A stretch of 64,000 bases of DNA from Anoplopoma fimbria (GCF_027596085.1 NC_072465.1:18058207-18122206); one strand, 5' to 3'; positions 1 to 11,258 are shown, numbered from the stretch's first letter. Notes: a model not told the origin generated them from the letters alone. Program-made: numbers and translations.

Positions 1-66
1 GACACATTACATTACATTACATTACATTACATTACAGTCATTTAGCAGACGCTTTTATCCAAAGCG
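1..66 (-). repeat. Tail of a fish SINE-type interspersed repeat
   Basis: Read on the minus strand, this is a block ending in AAAGCGTCTGCTAAATGACT followed by tandem TGTAA-type units. I recognise it from memory as the 3' tail of a very common fish tRNA-derived SINE type. Only the tail is visible; the tRNA-like head is not found next to it, because the sequence runs into a hairpin at 67-134. The pentamer run at the window edge is a simple repeat typical of this tail. Confidence 0.6.
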
Positions 67-134
67 ACTTACAGGAAGTGTATTCAACATAGGTATTCAA
101 GAGAATACCTATGTTGAATACACTTCCTGTAAGT
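67..134. repeat. Perfect inverted repeat, 32-bp arms, 4-bp loop
   Basis: Bases 67-98 are the exact reverse complement of 103-134, separated by AAGA at 99-102. The left arm grows out of the SINE tail, and a partial third copy (GTATTCACTTACAGGAA) follows at about 136-152. The shape suggests an inverted duplication, for example by fold-back template switching, rather than a transposon end. Confidence 0.9.
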
Positions 135-152
135 GTATTCACTTACAGGAAC

Positions 153-1700
153 TAAAATGATTAAAAAATCTCCAAAAGTAAAGTTTAAGTGCGTCAACGT
201 TTTCATCATCCATGACTTTCAAAATCAAAACATGATCACTCAGAAATTCATAAATGCTTACACTACATGTTATCTCCATCTCAAGTATCTAATAATCTAC
301 GTCAAGTACAGTCATTAAACAGTCAAGACACAGTTTAATGATCAGAGGTGCTCATACTTCACTTGAGTATTTCTATTCAACCTAGTCGGCAATTTCTTTT
401 GCCATTTCATGTTTCAAACCACAGGACACTTTAAATGTAAACGTTTCAGAACCCCCAACATTTTTTTCTTAAATACATTTCATATCCGCCACATATCACT
501 TTTGCAGAAATGCACATTAAGGTTAACAAGGCAACATTACCACTTGGTAAAAAAGATAATGATTTGTGTTGAAATAGTAAGAAACGTAACTAGCAGAAAT
601 AAAGAACAACCACTCTTGGCAGACTTTCTTACGTAAGGTTGCGTAACAAGCGTAAGGTTAGTGTTTACTTTTAGACACAAACAGCGGTCTCCTGGGTGAA
701 AGTCCTGTGTTAGTTTAACCTATTCACCGACCCTCCCAGCTGCCCTTAGTGGACATTTTCCCTTGGTATACTCTTAATTATACCACGTTACTTTCAACAA
801 CGGTCACTCGATATACTACGTTATTTGTTCTGCTCATTGCTCGTTGTACTACGTCACTTTCTCTGACCAAATCCACTAACAGCGACATTCAACGTAGACG
901 TTGCTGGCAGAAACGTACAATGCCAACATTTTTACCAGCTTATTAGGCTGTTCTATTATCCTGCAAATACTTTAGGATAGTGCAGAATGTTTTACTCCCC
1001 TGCATTTATTTGACACCTGTATCCATTTGCATAGATTAAAGGTAACCCGGGGAGCTTTCAACCACTTAAAGGTAGCGCCAGGTAGCAATGTTTTTAAGTG
1101 TGGGTCCCCGGTTTGTATTGTGTTTGTGCACAAGGACAAGGGCAACACAATACACATTCCAGCCACCGGTTTCAGGCTTTTCAACAGTAGGGGGTTATAA
1201 CGTGCAAGGAAGAGCAGACAAGGGCAAGACAAGCAGTACAAGGGCCCTGCTAGCATGTAAACAACACAGGATTTAAAATATCAATAGATCTCTCAAGAGA
1301 ACAAACAATGTACTTCGGTGAGACAAACTGAATGTTAACAAAACATATTGTTTACAAAAAAAACTCAACAGGACTCTTTTAATCTACCTAAAAGTAAATA
1401 AAGCAGGTAATGATAGCTCCACCTCAACCAACAGGAAAATGCTGTTGAATGAATACAATTATTTTAAGTTAATTTTCCATATTTATGCTGCAGTAAAATA
1501 TGAAAAGGACTAGTAGAGTACTTCACATCTTAAAATAACTTAATACCTCATCCACCACTGGTTTCCATTATTATAGAGGATCCTTTAGTGGACTTTTATC
1601 AAGCAAACATCCAGTGTAAAAAAACTTGTTCTTCACAGTGCTTTAGTTTCTCCATGTCATCAAACACCTCCTTCATTTGTCGATTCAATCTTTACTCCAG
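153..1700. other. No gene seen; flank 3' of the acidic-protein gene
   Basis: Open frames here are short, unrelated to anything I recognise and free of coding-like composition. The stretch at 640-1,260 is richer in G+C and looks like old interspersed repeat, but I cannot name it. The part nearest 1,700 may hold the last exon and 3'UTR of the neighbouring minus-strand gene. Confidence 0.4.
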
Positions 1701-1704
1701 TGTC
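1640..1704 (-). other. Possible last exon of the acidic-protein gene
   Basis: On the minus strand a T-rich tract ends in TTTTAG at 1,705-1,710. If this is an acceptor, an exon starts at 1,704. It would join the strong donor at 2,009 in phase 1 and close within seven codons at a TGA. A second donor/acceptor-like pair lies at about 1,780-1,800 (CAG followed by GTGAGAAG), so the 3' structure is not settled. The end given is nominal. Confidence 0.25.
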
Positions 1705-2051
1705 CTAAAACATAAAATATTATGTGTAAGTTTAAAAGACATCAGTGTGAAGAATGCTGCACCGAGCACTGACCCTCTTCTCACCTGAGCTGGAAGACCA
1801 GAGGCGCCATTAGTGAAATCAACTTTTCACGCTGTGAGCTTTTAAGCAGACATGAACATTTCCTCACAATCACAGGGGATTAATTGAGGCTTTTCACACT
1901 TTTTGTAATAATTACATCCTGGAAACTTGAACAAAGAGACACATTTACATCACAGTGAAGTATTAATTAAAAAAAAGTTTTCCATAAAGCTCAGAGTTGG
2001 ATTCTTACCTACAGGTTCTTTTTCTATCAATATAGCTGCAGCTTTAACATT

Positions 2052-4355
2052 TCAGCTGATTTTCTTCTTGCTGATGCCTTTACCTCCCTCTAAAGGAGCA
2101 GCAACACATTTTTCCTTTAGGACAGCTGGGGCAGGATGATCTGTGACTGCTTCAGTTGGGGATTCAGTTAAGATCTCTGTCGCAGCAATAGCCTCGGTTA
2201 CAGCTTCTGGGTCTTCCACTCCTGGATCCAGTGCTGTCTCCATGGTGACATTCTCAGATTGGGTCTCAGTGACAGATGGTAGAAGTATATCCGCATTGCT
2301 GTCACCTTCTGTGGCCTCTTCCAGGGCAGTTTCCTGAACATCTGATGGGACAACATATTCTTCTGTGTTGTCCTCTGGAGCATTCTCCTCTGTATCTTCC
2401 AGGGAGATGATGAGGATTGGGTCTTCTTGAGCCGGTTCTTCGCTGGTGGGTTCCTCAAGAACAATGACAGCAGGTTCTTCCAGAGCTGGTGCTGTTTCTT
2501 CTGCAGCCGGTTCCACTTGACCTTCCCTTTCTGTGTCGATGACAACAGATTCCTCTTCTATTGGTGCAGCAGGGAGAGGTTCTTCAATCGTAGCAGGTTC
2601 CTCTTCTGGGACTATTGCGACCGGCACCCCTGCAGCTTCTTCTTCTGCATATTCCTCTGTAGCTTCTTCTTCTGGTGCTTCTGGGGAAACTATGGGGATT
2701 GATTCTTCTATAACTTGTTCTCTCAGCTCTGGCTCCTCATCAAGTGGATCCAACGGGACAATGACAACTGGATCTTCTGGGTCTGACTCTTGTGGGGTTG
2801 TTTGTTCTGTAGCAGGTTCAACATCACCTCCATTATCGGTTTCAGGCTCTACAGGAAAGAGGGCAACAGATTCTTCTTCTAACATACTGGGAAGAGCATT
2901 TTCTTCCAGGATTTCCGGGGCAGCTGCTTCTTCTTTGTTTGCATGATCGTCTGGAGCTTCCTCCTCCATTGTTTCTGAAGAAATGATCGAGACTGTTTCC
3001 TCTTGTTCCTCTTGATTCGGCCTTTGTTCAGCAGGTTCCTCTGGAGCTGACTCCTCTTGTGTTTCTGAAGAAATGATCAAGGCTCTTTCCTCTTCTTCTG
3101 TCTCCTGTTCAGAAAGTTCCACGGGAACAATAATAACAGGTTCCTCTGAGGCTGACTCCTCTTTTGTTTCTGAAGAAATTATTGAGGCTGTTTCCTCTTG
3201 TTCCTCTTGTCCCATCTCCTGTTTAGAAGGTTCCATGGGAATAAAAACAGCAGGTTCCTCTGGAACTGACTCCTCTTGTGTTTCTGAAGAAATAATCAAT
3301 ACTGTTTCTTCTTGTTCCGGCTCCTGTTCAGAAGGTTCCACAGGAACAATGACAACAGGGTCCTCTGGGCCTGACTCCTCCTGTGTTTCTGAAGAAATAA
3401 TCAATACTGTTTCTTCTTGTTCCAGCTCCTGTTCAGAAGGTTCCACAGGAACAATAACAACAGGTTCCTCTGGGCCTGACTCCTCTTGTGTTTCTGTAGA
3501 AATTATTGAGGCTGTTTCCCTCTTGTTCCTCTTGATTCGGCTCCTGTTCAGCAGGTTCCACAGGAACAATAACAGCTGGTTCCTCTGGGAATGACTCCTC
3601 TGCAGCATGCTCCCATTGACCTGCCTCCTCTATCTCAAGTTCTGCAGGGACTAGAACAACAGATTCCTCTTCTTCTGGCATTTCAAGAACAGCTGCAGGT
3701 TCTACTTCAGTTTTGTCATCAGGGACTATAAGTAAAGGTTCTTCTGAAGCTTCATCTTCTAAAGTAATAACAGGGATTGGTGCTGCTGGAACTGGATCCT
3801 CTGGGGATGCAGTTTCTACAGCAACATTTCTACAAGCACAAGTTTCTTCTGTTGCATTGCCCTCTCGAATGACCCCAATCGGGGATTCTGGAGCTCCATC
3901 CTCCACATAATGCTGTTCACTCTCAACAGCAACAGCCGGGACAATGTCATCTGTTGTTTCATCTGGAGAAAACTCTGCAAAGGCAGCTTCTTCAGAGACA
4001 ATTTCATCCTCTGAAGATTCTTGAGGAGCTCCAGCCAACGGCTCCTGAGGAGTGGATTCATCAGTCTCATCAGTGTCATCAGTGTCATCAGTCTCATCAG
4101 TTTCATCAGTTTCATCAGTCTCATCAGTGTCATCAGACACCTGATCTTCACTGGAAATTGGTTCTGGTTCTTTTGCAATAATCGAAATGTCTTCTTCAGC
4201 AGGTGCTTCCTCAGGAGACGGAGCTGCTTCATCTGCAACAGCTGGAAGGAGTTTCTCATGAACTGGTTCTTTTTCCTCTTTAAAGTGACTCTGGTCTCCG
4301 GTTACTGGTGCGGGTTCCTCCGGTCCTGGTCCAGGTGCCTGAACAACTTTGGCAG
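2052..4355 (-). CDS. Large repeat-coding exon of the acidic-protein gene (frameshifted)
   Basis: The open frame runs from 4,355 to the one-base shift at 3,518-3,520 and continues in the adjacent frame to a TGA at 2,052-2,054. On both sides of the shift the same motifs occur (EEP-V-IVPVEP-EQE), so the two frames are one protein. The transcribed exon probably runs on to 2,009, where CTGTAG|GTAAGA is a strong donor. Codons between the TGA and this donor also read as coding-like (KAAAI, EKEPV). The opposite strand carries long shadow frames because of the repeats. Confidence 0.6.
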
Positions 4356-5618
4356 CTGCAATAGAGGTTAGAGCCTCAGAAAGAGTTTGAGCTGGTTCTC
4401 CAGTGGTTTAACAGTATAGCCATTTGATATGTTATAATTAGACAACAAAGGAACCCTCATTTATCTTAAATATATTTGAATAAATATCAGAATGATAAAA
4501 TTGGGAACTTTACATTAGATTAAGTTAATTAATATATATTTCTAAACCCACATTCTTTTCCTTCATCATTCCTAGAAATCTTGCGTAATATTAAATAAAG
4601 TTACCAATTAAAGCTTACTTTTGGTTTTGCTAAAATGGCCCAAACGTGACAAACTACTGAATACTCAATTTAATACCTCGCAGTATATGGTATTTTGGAC
4701 ACTTATTGTAATCTGAAAGGGTCTGAAGTTAAGCATTAGTAAAGCTGTTTTTCATAAAGTAACCCCCACAGCACCATATAGCTCTGAACAATGGCTGATT
4801 ATGTGACCTGATACAAACGGGGTGTGTAGGGATCCAAGTTTAGCTCACGTCTCACAGGGGAGCACGCTAACAGGAGCAAGTGTGTCGTTGAACAGGCAAT
4901 GAAAGTATTTTTAAACTTTTGGTTGTTAATCACATCTATGTTTGCAGTCAAGCACAACAGTTTTATTCTCAATTGACAAGGGTGACTGAGGTCTTTTTCA
5001 AAACTGAATGCATATTCTTTATTTCTCACAGCTAAAGAAAATTCAGAGAAATATTTGCCTTTCTGTCTTAGATTCTGTTGGCTCATAGACTACCTTTTAT
5101 GTAACACCAAATTTAGGTTTACCTTTTTAAACAATATATTTACTTACTTCTGTATCATATTTCTGAATTAAGTTAGCACAATTTACTGTATTCTGACATT
5201 CATGTAAATGAACAAATATACATAAACTGCAACTCCAGCAATCTGTTGAATTAATTGTAACACATACAACTGAGAAAGTATATGAATAAGAATTAAATTG
5301 ACAAGTTAGATTTACTCAGACTGTAATAATATGTAACATTGAGAAATTAGTTCACAGTATTTTATATTTATGTACCCTGATACATGTTTTTGCAGTGCGA
5401 TATATACAAATATAAATATTTTAACAGCCTACTTTATTTTCCAGATAGCTGGCCGTGCAATCATTTCGCATATCATTGAATTAGAACCTTTTAATTTCTA
5501 ATAATTGTGTCATGCCAAAAGAGTCAGAGGAAATGCATGGCTTACATATTGGTGCTGATGAGCATAGCTGTACATTTAGGACCAGGGTCAGCAGTACCAG
5601 AGAGGAAGCTTTGAACAT
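2052..5618 (-). CDS. Secreted, acidic, Glu/Pro-rich repeat protein (unrecognised; two coding exons)
   Basis: I do not recognise this protein. Seen: an ATG at 5,616-5,618 opens a 24-codon exon encoding a classic signal peptide (basic residue, then a Leu/Val core, then Cys-Ser-Ser-Ala-Pro). It ends in phase 1 at a GTAAGC donor. The large exon begins after a pyrimidine-rich TTGCAG acceptor in matching phase. Allowing for one extra base at 3,518-3,520, the product is about 791 residues, dominated by Glu, Pro, Val, Ala, Ser and Thr. It contains an Asp/Thr/Glu run and several 35-39-residue repeats, with very few cysteines and no recognisable folded domain. The C-terminus turns basic (KGISKKKIS). 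Inference: a secreted, largely disordered polyanion. Calcium-binding matrix proteins of otolith or bone have this composition, but composition alone does not assign it. It sits directly downstream of foxj3 on the same strand. The frameshift and the coding-like codons after the stop make pseudogene or assembly error possible. Confidence 0.6.
2960..3600 (-). repeat. In-frame tandem repeats, about 105-117 bp (35-39 residues)
   Basis: At least five units share the pattern Ser-Ser/Thr-Glu-Thr-Gln-Glu-Glu-Ser, then EEPVVIVPVEPSEQE, then Glu-Gln-Glu-Glu-Thr-Val-Ile-Ile. The units near 3,280, 3,390 and 3,495 are nearly identical at DNA level, so expansion was recent or gene conversion is active. The frameshift falls inside one unit, where the neighbouring units have two Cs and this one has three. 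Confidence 0.85.
4056..4137 (-). repeat. Coding 9-bp repeat giving an Asp/Thr/Glu run
   Basis: Tandem copies of a nonamer of the type TCATCAGTC on the plus strand translate on the minus strand to alternating Asp, Thr and Glu (DDTDETDETDET and so on) over about 27 residues. This is a likely length-variable segment. It adds strong negative charge to the N-terminal third of the mature protein. Confidence 0.8.
4356..5545 (-). other. Intron of the acidic-protein gene
   Basis: AT-rich sequence between the signal-peptide donor and the TTGCAG acceptor at 4,356-4,361. It contains only short open frames without coding character. An alternative acceptor (AACCAG) lies at about 4,388, also in the right phase, and would add eleven residues. 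A missed small exon cannot be excluded. Confidence 0.45.
5546..5618 (-). CDS. Signal-peptide exon of the acidic-protein gene
   Basis: This exon encodes 24 residues starting MFKASSLVLLTLVLNVQLCS and ending Ser-Ala-Pro-Ile, plus the first base of the next codon. It has a short N-region with one Lys, an uninterrupted hydrophobic core and small residues at -3/-1, which is a textbook signal peptide. The donor AAT|GTAAGC context is good. If the donor is not used, the frame stops after 45 codons. The 5'UTR limit is unknown. Confidence 0.6.
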
Positions 5619-6420
5619 GATGTCCGTCTTCAGAGTCTTTTCATTAGAGTCCAACAACTTCCAATAAGTCCAACATAGCAGTCAGACCGGTAACCCCACT
5701 GTGAAGGGATATACTGGAGGGGTGAAGCATGTAAAGTGTCAGTGCAGACGCAAGTTGTGAAGTGACACAGCATATGGAAATACTGGGAGGGTAAAATAAG
5801 ACCTTCTGTGAGATATGGTCACATGGACTTCTTCAACAAGACTGCACCAGCTGTTCCTTGTCCTGGATCAAAAGGTCCAACTGCTTCAATACTCTATTAA
5901 AACAACTAAAAAAGATGCCTATTAAAAGAGGTATATAAAAAATACACATTGTATTCTGGTGACTTTCCAAATACTACATAAAGATGCATATTTGCATTTG
6001 CTTGAAAGATAATTTACACACTTTTTTTTTTGTTTTTGCAAGACTTTAAACTCTTTCTTAATCATATTCAAAGAAATTAGAGAATAGTTTTGATTTACAG
6101 TGTTCCATTTTTGTTTTTCTATTTACAATTAAGGTATTTGCTCTGTGAATACCATGTTCAATTGCAGACAGAATAACCCTCTCATCCAATACATGAACTA
6201 TTCACCAAATCTCAAAACAATTAAAATATTTGGAAATTATACAGCTATAATTTGGTACCTTTTCAAGAAAGGATACACAACCTTTTAACACTCACATTAT
6301 CTGGAATAGAGCTTGAAATTGCCTTAAACCTTTATAGTTTTAGATCTGTATACTTACGTTTGTGCATGTTTATAAGACTAATCATTTTGGCAAAGCCCTA
6401 ATGTTATAACCTTGAGAGTG
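5619..6420 (-). promoter_or_regulatory. 5' flank and possible promoter of the acidic-protein gene
   Basis: This is the region upstream of the signal-peptide exon. A TATA-like element (TTTTATATAC on the minus strand) lies at 5,931-5,940, which would put a start site near 5,900 and give a 5'UTR of about 280 nt without a further intron. Nothing else decisive is seen, and the stretch from 5,960 to 6,420 is featureless AT-rich DNA. Confidence 0.25.
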
Positions 6421-7189
6421 ATCTTTTATTTGCCTTAACGAGTTATATGTGCATTACTGTTAAGTTATGTTGCTGTTATGGTGAAACAAAAGATAAGCCA
6501 GCGAACATACTGAGACTGAAACATCATCCTGCCATGTGATATTGATGGAAGTCTTCAGTAAGAAAGCTCAAACAGCACATTATTCCACAGTGAAGTTACC
6601 ATATTTTATTTCTTTAAGTGCCATTCATGCATATTGGGGAAGGGGGCGGGGTGGGCGGTGGTATCGACAATTCTAATAACACTTGAGAGTTATTTTACAG
6701 CACTAAACGAATACAAAGAGTAGCTGTGTCACCTCATTGGACAACAAAAGTAATAAACCGTGCAATAAACAAAAAGGACAAATAGGAGAAATAAAATACA
6801 AGAAATGACAAAGACGAAATCAAACAAAACAGAAAAAATAAAACACAAACCAAATATATATTATCAACACTGAAACACTGAATGTAGAACCATAGTACAG
6901 GTAAAAGGTAGTGTCACACAAAAAGCAAACGCATTTTCATCACATATATACAATATAGATATATACATACTGTCACCCTCTGATTGGACAATAACAAAAT
7001 ACTCTATTCTTTTTGCTCCTGTCTTTTGTGAAAAAGACCCACCCCCAGCCTCGATACCCCACCCCCAAGAGGAAAAAAGGGATGATTGAAAAGACACATA
7101 TGTACAAGCACAACAACACACCAGCACTGAATAAAATAGGCCCCAATCAGCAGTTCTTGTTGGCAGTTCTCTCCCATATCGTAACAAGG

Positions 7190-7190
<1 letters not shown>

Positions 7191-7225
<35 letters not shown>
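7191..7225. repeat. Poly-T tract, 35 bp
   Basis: An uninterrupted run of T on the plus strand, which is poly-A in the foxj3 sense. It may be the trace of a retroposed tail. Confidence 0.95.
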
Positions 7226-7227
<2 letters not shown>

Positions 7228-7341
7228 CATTTCATCTTTTTTAACCCAATAATAGTAATCTCTCTGGCAGGTACATGTCCAGCGGTATTTGAAAACTTAA
7301 ATCGTCTTTTCAAAAAGAACTCACACAAGCAAACACAAATA

Positions 7342-7342
<1 letters not shown>

Positions 7343-7407
<65 letters not shown>
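7343..7407. repeat. (CA)n microsatellite
   Basis: A pure AC/CA run of about 65 bp, likely polymorphic. It lies in the possible long 3'UTR of foxj3. Confidence 0.95.
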
Positions 7408-7411
<4 letters not shown>

Positions 7412-8279
7412 GACACAATTAAAAAAATGTGATTGTGATCCAGTCATTGTCTTCAGCTTTTTCCCTTTTAGCCACATCTGCTTGCTTAACATATTTTGTT
7501 TTCCCAATGGGCCGCTGTTCTCAAATAGTAGCTTGTGTGTTCACGATCTTCTCCTGGAAGAACTGAGACACACTTCACCTTCACACCAACCGAGGACTCA
7601 CAGGATGCTCGTTATTTTAGAACCATTAGAATCCTAATGAAACGCACACTGACGCTTTTTCTCTGCTGCCTTTAGTTGCAGTCCTTTGGCCCACACTCAC
7701 CTAAAAGAGTCAGGAGTTGTGTCACTTAACTGACTAAGTATTCTGTCTGAGCACTTATAAGAATTTATGGCAGTTGAACAAAACTTTTAAAAGTCATAGT
7801 TGAAATCGGCAGGTCAGCGGGCATTTGATATACAAAGACAGACAAAACAGAGCAGAAAGAACTGGGTGTGGACAGGCATGATTGGCAGGAAAAATATAAA
7901 AATGAATGGCAGTATAATCAGTTGAAAGAGAACTTGACTTCATCTGCACAGTGCAGCTGTGGACAGTTTAACAGAAGCTCTGCAGTAGAAAACTGGACTG
8001 GTTTTAGTTTGAAAAGAATCTTGTTTGTGTTCAAACACAGCATCTGGTTCTAAAATATCCAATAAAACAACCATGCGAGACTTGAACGGGCCCTTTCTAA
8101 CTACAACAAAGGCTTTATATAATATAAAATAAAAAAAAGTCCATGATTGTCATACAAATATGAAATCAAAACTACGGTGACCTCTGGAGTCTCTGGTTGC
8201 TGAACTATCCTTAAAAGGGATGGATTCACATACAGGGAAATACACTTCACAGGCAGATAAGAAGACCGATTACCACTCT

Positions 8280-8720
8280 CATGTCTGTACGGTTAATGTG
8301 AAGCTACAGCCGGTACACATTAGCTTAGCTTAGCACAGAGACTGGAAACAGTTAGCCTGGTTCTCCGCCTCCCAGCACCTATAAAGCTAATAAATTAACA
8401 TGTTATATCTTGAGTAAGTGACTCCACCTGGCAAAGAAAGAGTCTGACACATTTCCCTAACACTAAGGTTTTTGTACGGATAAAAAAAAAAACAAGACAC
8501 AGCATGTTGATTCATGAGCTTTAGAGGTGCTTGCAGGCAGAATTTGTCACCTTTTGACGGAGCCGTGCAAGCCGTTCCACATATACAGTCTTCATGCTAA
8601 CGGTCACCTTGCTGTCGCTCCATATTCACAGACAGGAGTGGTATCAAACTTCTCATCTAACTCTGGGCATGGAAGCAAATGAGCACATTTCCCAAAATGT
8701 TGAACTATTCCTTTAAGCAA
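8280..8720 (-). repeat. Interspersed fish repeat, copy 1
   Basis: On the minus strand it begins TTAAAGGAATAGTTCAACAT at about 8,717 and includes 'TTTTGGGAAAT'. It ends near 8,320-8,360 with the plus-strand motif TTAGCTTAGCTTAGCACAGA. I recognise these motifs from memory as a very abundant fish interspersed element. It shares several blocks with the copy at 9,846-10,152, such as GAGCTTTAGAGG followed by GGCAGA and TTTGTCACCTT. Confidence 0.65.
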
Positions 8721-8820
8721 GGACACAGTGTTATAGATGCAAAGCTCCATACACAGTTTAGCAGTATTGAAGAGGTGAGAAATAATCCTGTTCATTGCTA
8801 TGGCCGACGTTTTCACTCTG

Positions 8821-8853
8821 AGTGAATGAATGAATGAATGAATGAATGAATGA
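8821..8853. repeat. (GAAT)n tetranucleotide microsatellite
   Basis: About eight GAAT/TGAA units directly next to interspersed repeat copy 1. Confidence 0.95.
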
Positions 8854-9037
8854 GACTAGCTTTTGAGATCAAGGAGGTGCTTTGCATCTTAAAAACCGTT
8901 AAGTGTGCAAAGGGCTTTTCTTTTCCCAACATAGTGTCTCTAAGGTTCAGCACCTGTCTGATTGAGGAGCCATGTGTTACAGGTTTCCGGAACCGCTGAT
9001 CTCCCTGTTCTGTGCTTCGGAAACCCTTCAAACATTG

Positions 9038-9065
<28 letters not shown>
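9038..9065. repeat. Poly-A tract, 28 bp
   Basis: Uninterrupted A run on the plus strand. Confidence 0.95.
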
Positions 9066-9070
<5 letters not shown>

Positions 9071-9208
9071 GTCTCAAATCTAGTCTTTAATCACTGTGTG
9101 CATCTGCTTTTGTGCTCATTGATGGCATAGAGATGAATGCAGCAATCAATCATAGCCCTAAAATTACAATAAAACCCATGAATAAAACACATGCACGCTC
9201 CTTTTGTT

Positions 9209-9212
<4 letters not shown>

Positions 9213-9256
<44 letters not shown>
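9213..9256. repeat. (CA)n microsatellite
   Basis: AC/CA run with two GCAC interruptions at its ends. Confidence 0.95.
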
Positions 9257-9259
<3 letters not shown>

Positions 9260-9845
9260 ATGAGTCACATTTCTCATTCTGTCATGATTGTATAATAGCA
9301 AAATCTGACGCTATCCAACTATCACAACAAAACATTGGGCAGTTAAAAATAAGAATAATATATCTGTAATTTAAAAAGTCAGAAGAGATAACAAACACTG
9401 AGTGTAGCGTCGAAAGCTCACTTTGATGTACAATAGGTGGAAAAAGGCATAAATTTGAAGAAACGTACAGTAAAACTGGTGCTTTTTGTTGTTGCCCTTT
9501 TCAAATGGAGACAACATCTGATGCATATCCTATTGATCATTAATCAAAGTATTGGGACACTAAGAAGTTTTAACGGCCTTCTTTTAGTTTTTTTTATAAT
9601 TTAACATAATAATATAATTATAATACTCTACTAGCGATGCTTCAAGTCAGTGAGGTTGAAACCATGATTCTAAAAATTGCATACAGGCTCATGATGTTTG
9701 ACTTGTTACCATCATTAGCATTAATTATTATAACATGGTTTGCATACAATTTGAAGTCAAATTGTTTAAGGAACAATGAGTTTGGCATGCTGGGAGATAT
9801 TCTTCTGAGCTTTCTTGCGTAAACGATCAATACCAGTCTGGAAAA

Positions 9846-10152
9846 ACACAGAAACAACCAGCCTGGCTCTGTCCGACTGTAACAAATGAACACATTATAT
9901 CTGCAGGAAGTCAATAAACCTGCCAAGAGACAGTCCGGCACATAACTCCTGCAACAACACAATTTTGTTTACGCTCTAGTTTTTTTACGAATTAAAACAC
10001 GACCGATCTAACGTGTTGATCTGTGAGCTTTAGAGGAACTCGTAGGCAGACTTTGTCACCTTCGGACAGAGAAAGGCTGGATGTTTTTAGTGAAGTTTCA
10101 TATTTATCATAAAATCTTCTCAACTCCCAAAATGTCAGACTACTACACCTTT
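9846..10152 (-). repeat. Interspersed fish repeat, copy 2 (diverged)
   Basis: Carries the plus-strand blocks CAGCCTGGCTCTGTC and GAGCTTTAGAGGAACTCGTA and ends with CCCAAAATGTCAGACTA, each matching copy 1 at 8,280-8,720 with substitutions and small indels. It is clearly the same family, but older. Confidence 0.6.
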
Positions 10153-10204
10153 AATCACACCAAAACCTGCTGACTTGGAGAATAAATTTGAACAAAAACC
10201 TTCT

Positions 10205-10510
10205 TGCAAACTAGAGCCCATCCGATACTGGATTGCAAATAATATCTGTATTTGAAAGTTTTAAAAAGGTCAGATGACGATATATCGGCCAATATTTGTT
10301 TTTTTTTAACATTTTAGTTTTTTCTTAAATTGTGACAATGATACGTGCTGAGCGGGACAAATTACTCCACTTGGCCAACTGTGTAATAGAAACACAGTTT
10401 ATCTCAAACACATCTTTGACATTTAACGATTTATTGTTCCTTATTAGCTGACACAAGCAGATATATTGGTGATCTGCTGATCAGCCTGTAATACTAATCA
10501 GACTCCATTA
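10205..10510. repeat. Possible interspersed repeat with CGATATATCGGCC motif
   Basis: The block GATGACGATATATCGGCCAA at about 10,274 and a second, related block at 10,458-10,490 resemble a fish repeat family I know only by sight. No coding potential. Confidence 0.35.
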
Positions 10511-11258
10511 CAAATGACTTCATTGTCTCTAAATCATGGGGCTTGTTTAATGATCAATAGGCTACTCACCTAAAATGTCTGTTCTTTACCATTAAATCTA
10601 GCTTGAAAATGTGACTTTGTCTTCACATTATAACAGTTTCTGATTGGTTAAGCAATTATTAACCTACATGATGCACACAGAGGACCAAAACCTCAGGTTA
10701 CTTTGGGTTGAATGAATTAAAAAAGACAAGAAATGTTTGACATCCCTGCTTTCACCTTCCTCTCACACTCATCATATTCACTTGGCTTGAAGTGCTTCAG
10801 ACAGAGAACTAAGAAAAGAAAAAAAAAAAAAAAAGGTTGCTGTACTCCCATAACTAGTCAGTGGCAGTGAGCCTGATCACATTGGTAGTCTATGAAAACA
10901 GATCCCGATACTTTCTGTGATCTCTCTCTCCCATTTCCTCTCTTGGTTAGTTTAATATCAAGCCTGCTTAAACATTTAACACCCTGTTCAAAGTAATTGT
11001 AAACCTTGCTTCACCACCAATCCAGCCACAGTGGGGCCCACTTTCTCCCAAAAGTGACCAACGAGCACCATCACATTACTCACAGAGACGGCCTGTGTTT
11101 CTTTAAAAACAAAAAATTAAAACTAAATCTTTTTTTTTTGTTTGTTTGTTTTGTTTTTTTAAAGAGAGATAAACTCATCCAAGAGGCAGCTGAGGCCAAT
11201 GTCAACACGAGAAGAATTACAAGCTGAACACTTCGCTCAAATCACATAACAGTTACGG

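Noticed and set aside
2533..3594. Plus-strand Ser/Thr/Gly-rich frames of 137 and 173 codons
   Set aside because: Antisense shadow of the acidic repeat exon; no start context and no independent signal.
4799..5086. 95-codon minus-strand frame in the intron of the acidic-protein gene
   Set aside because: Composition unlike the acidic protein, no splice sites that would join it in phase.
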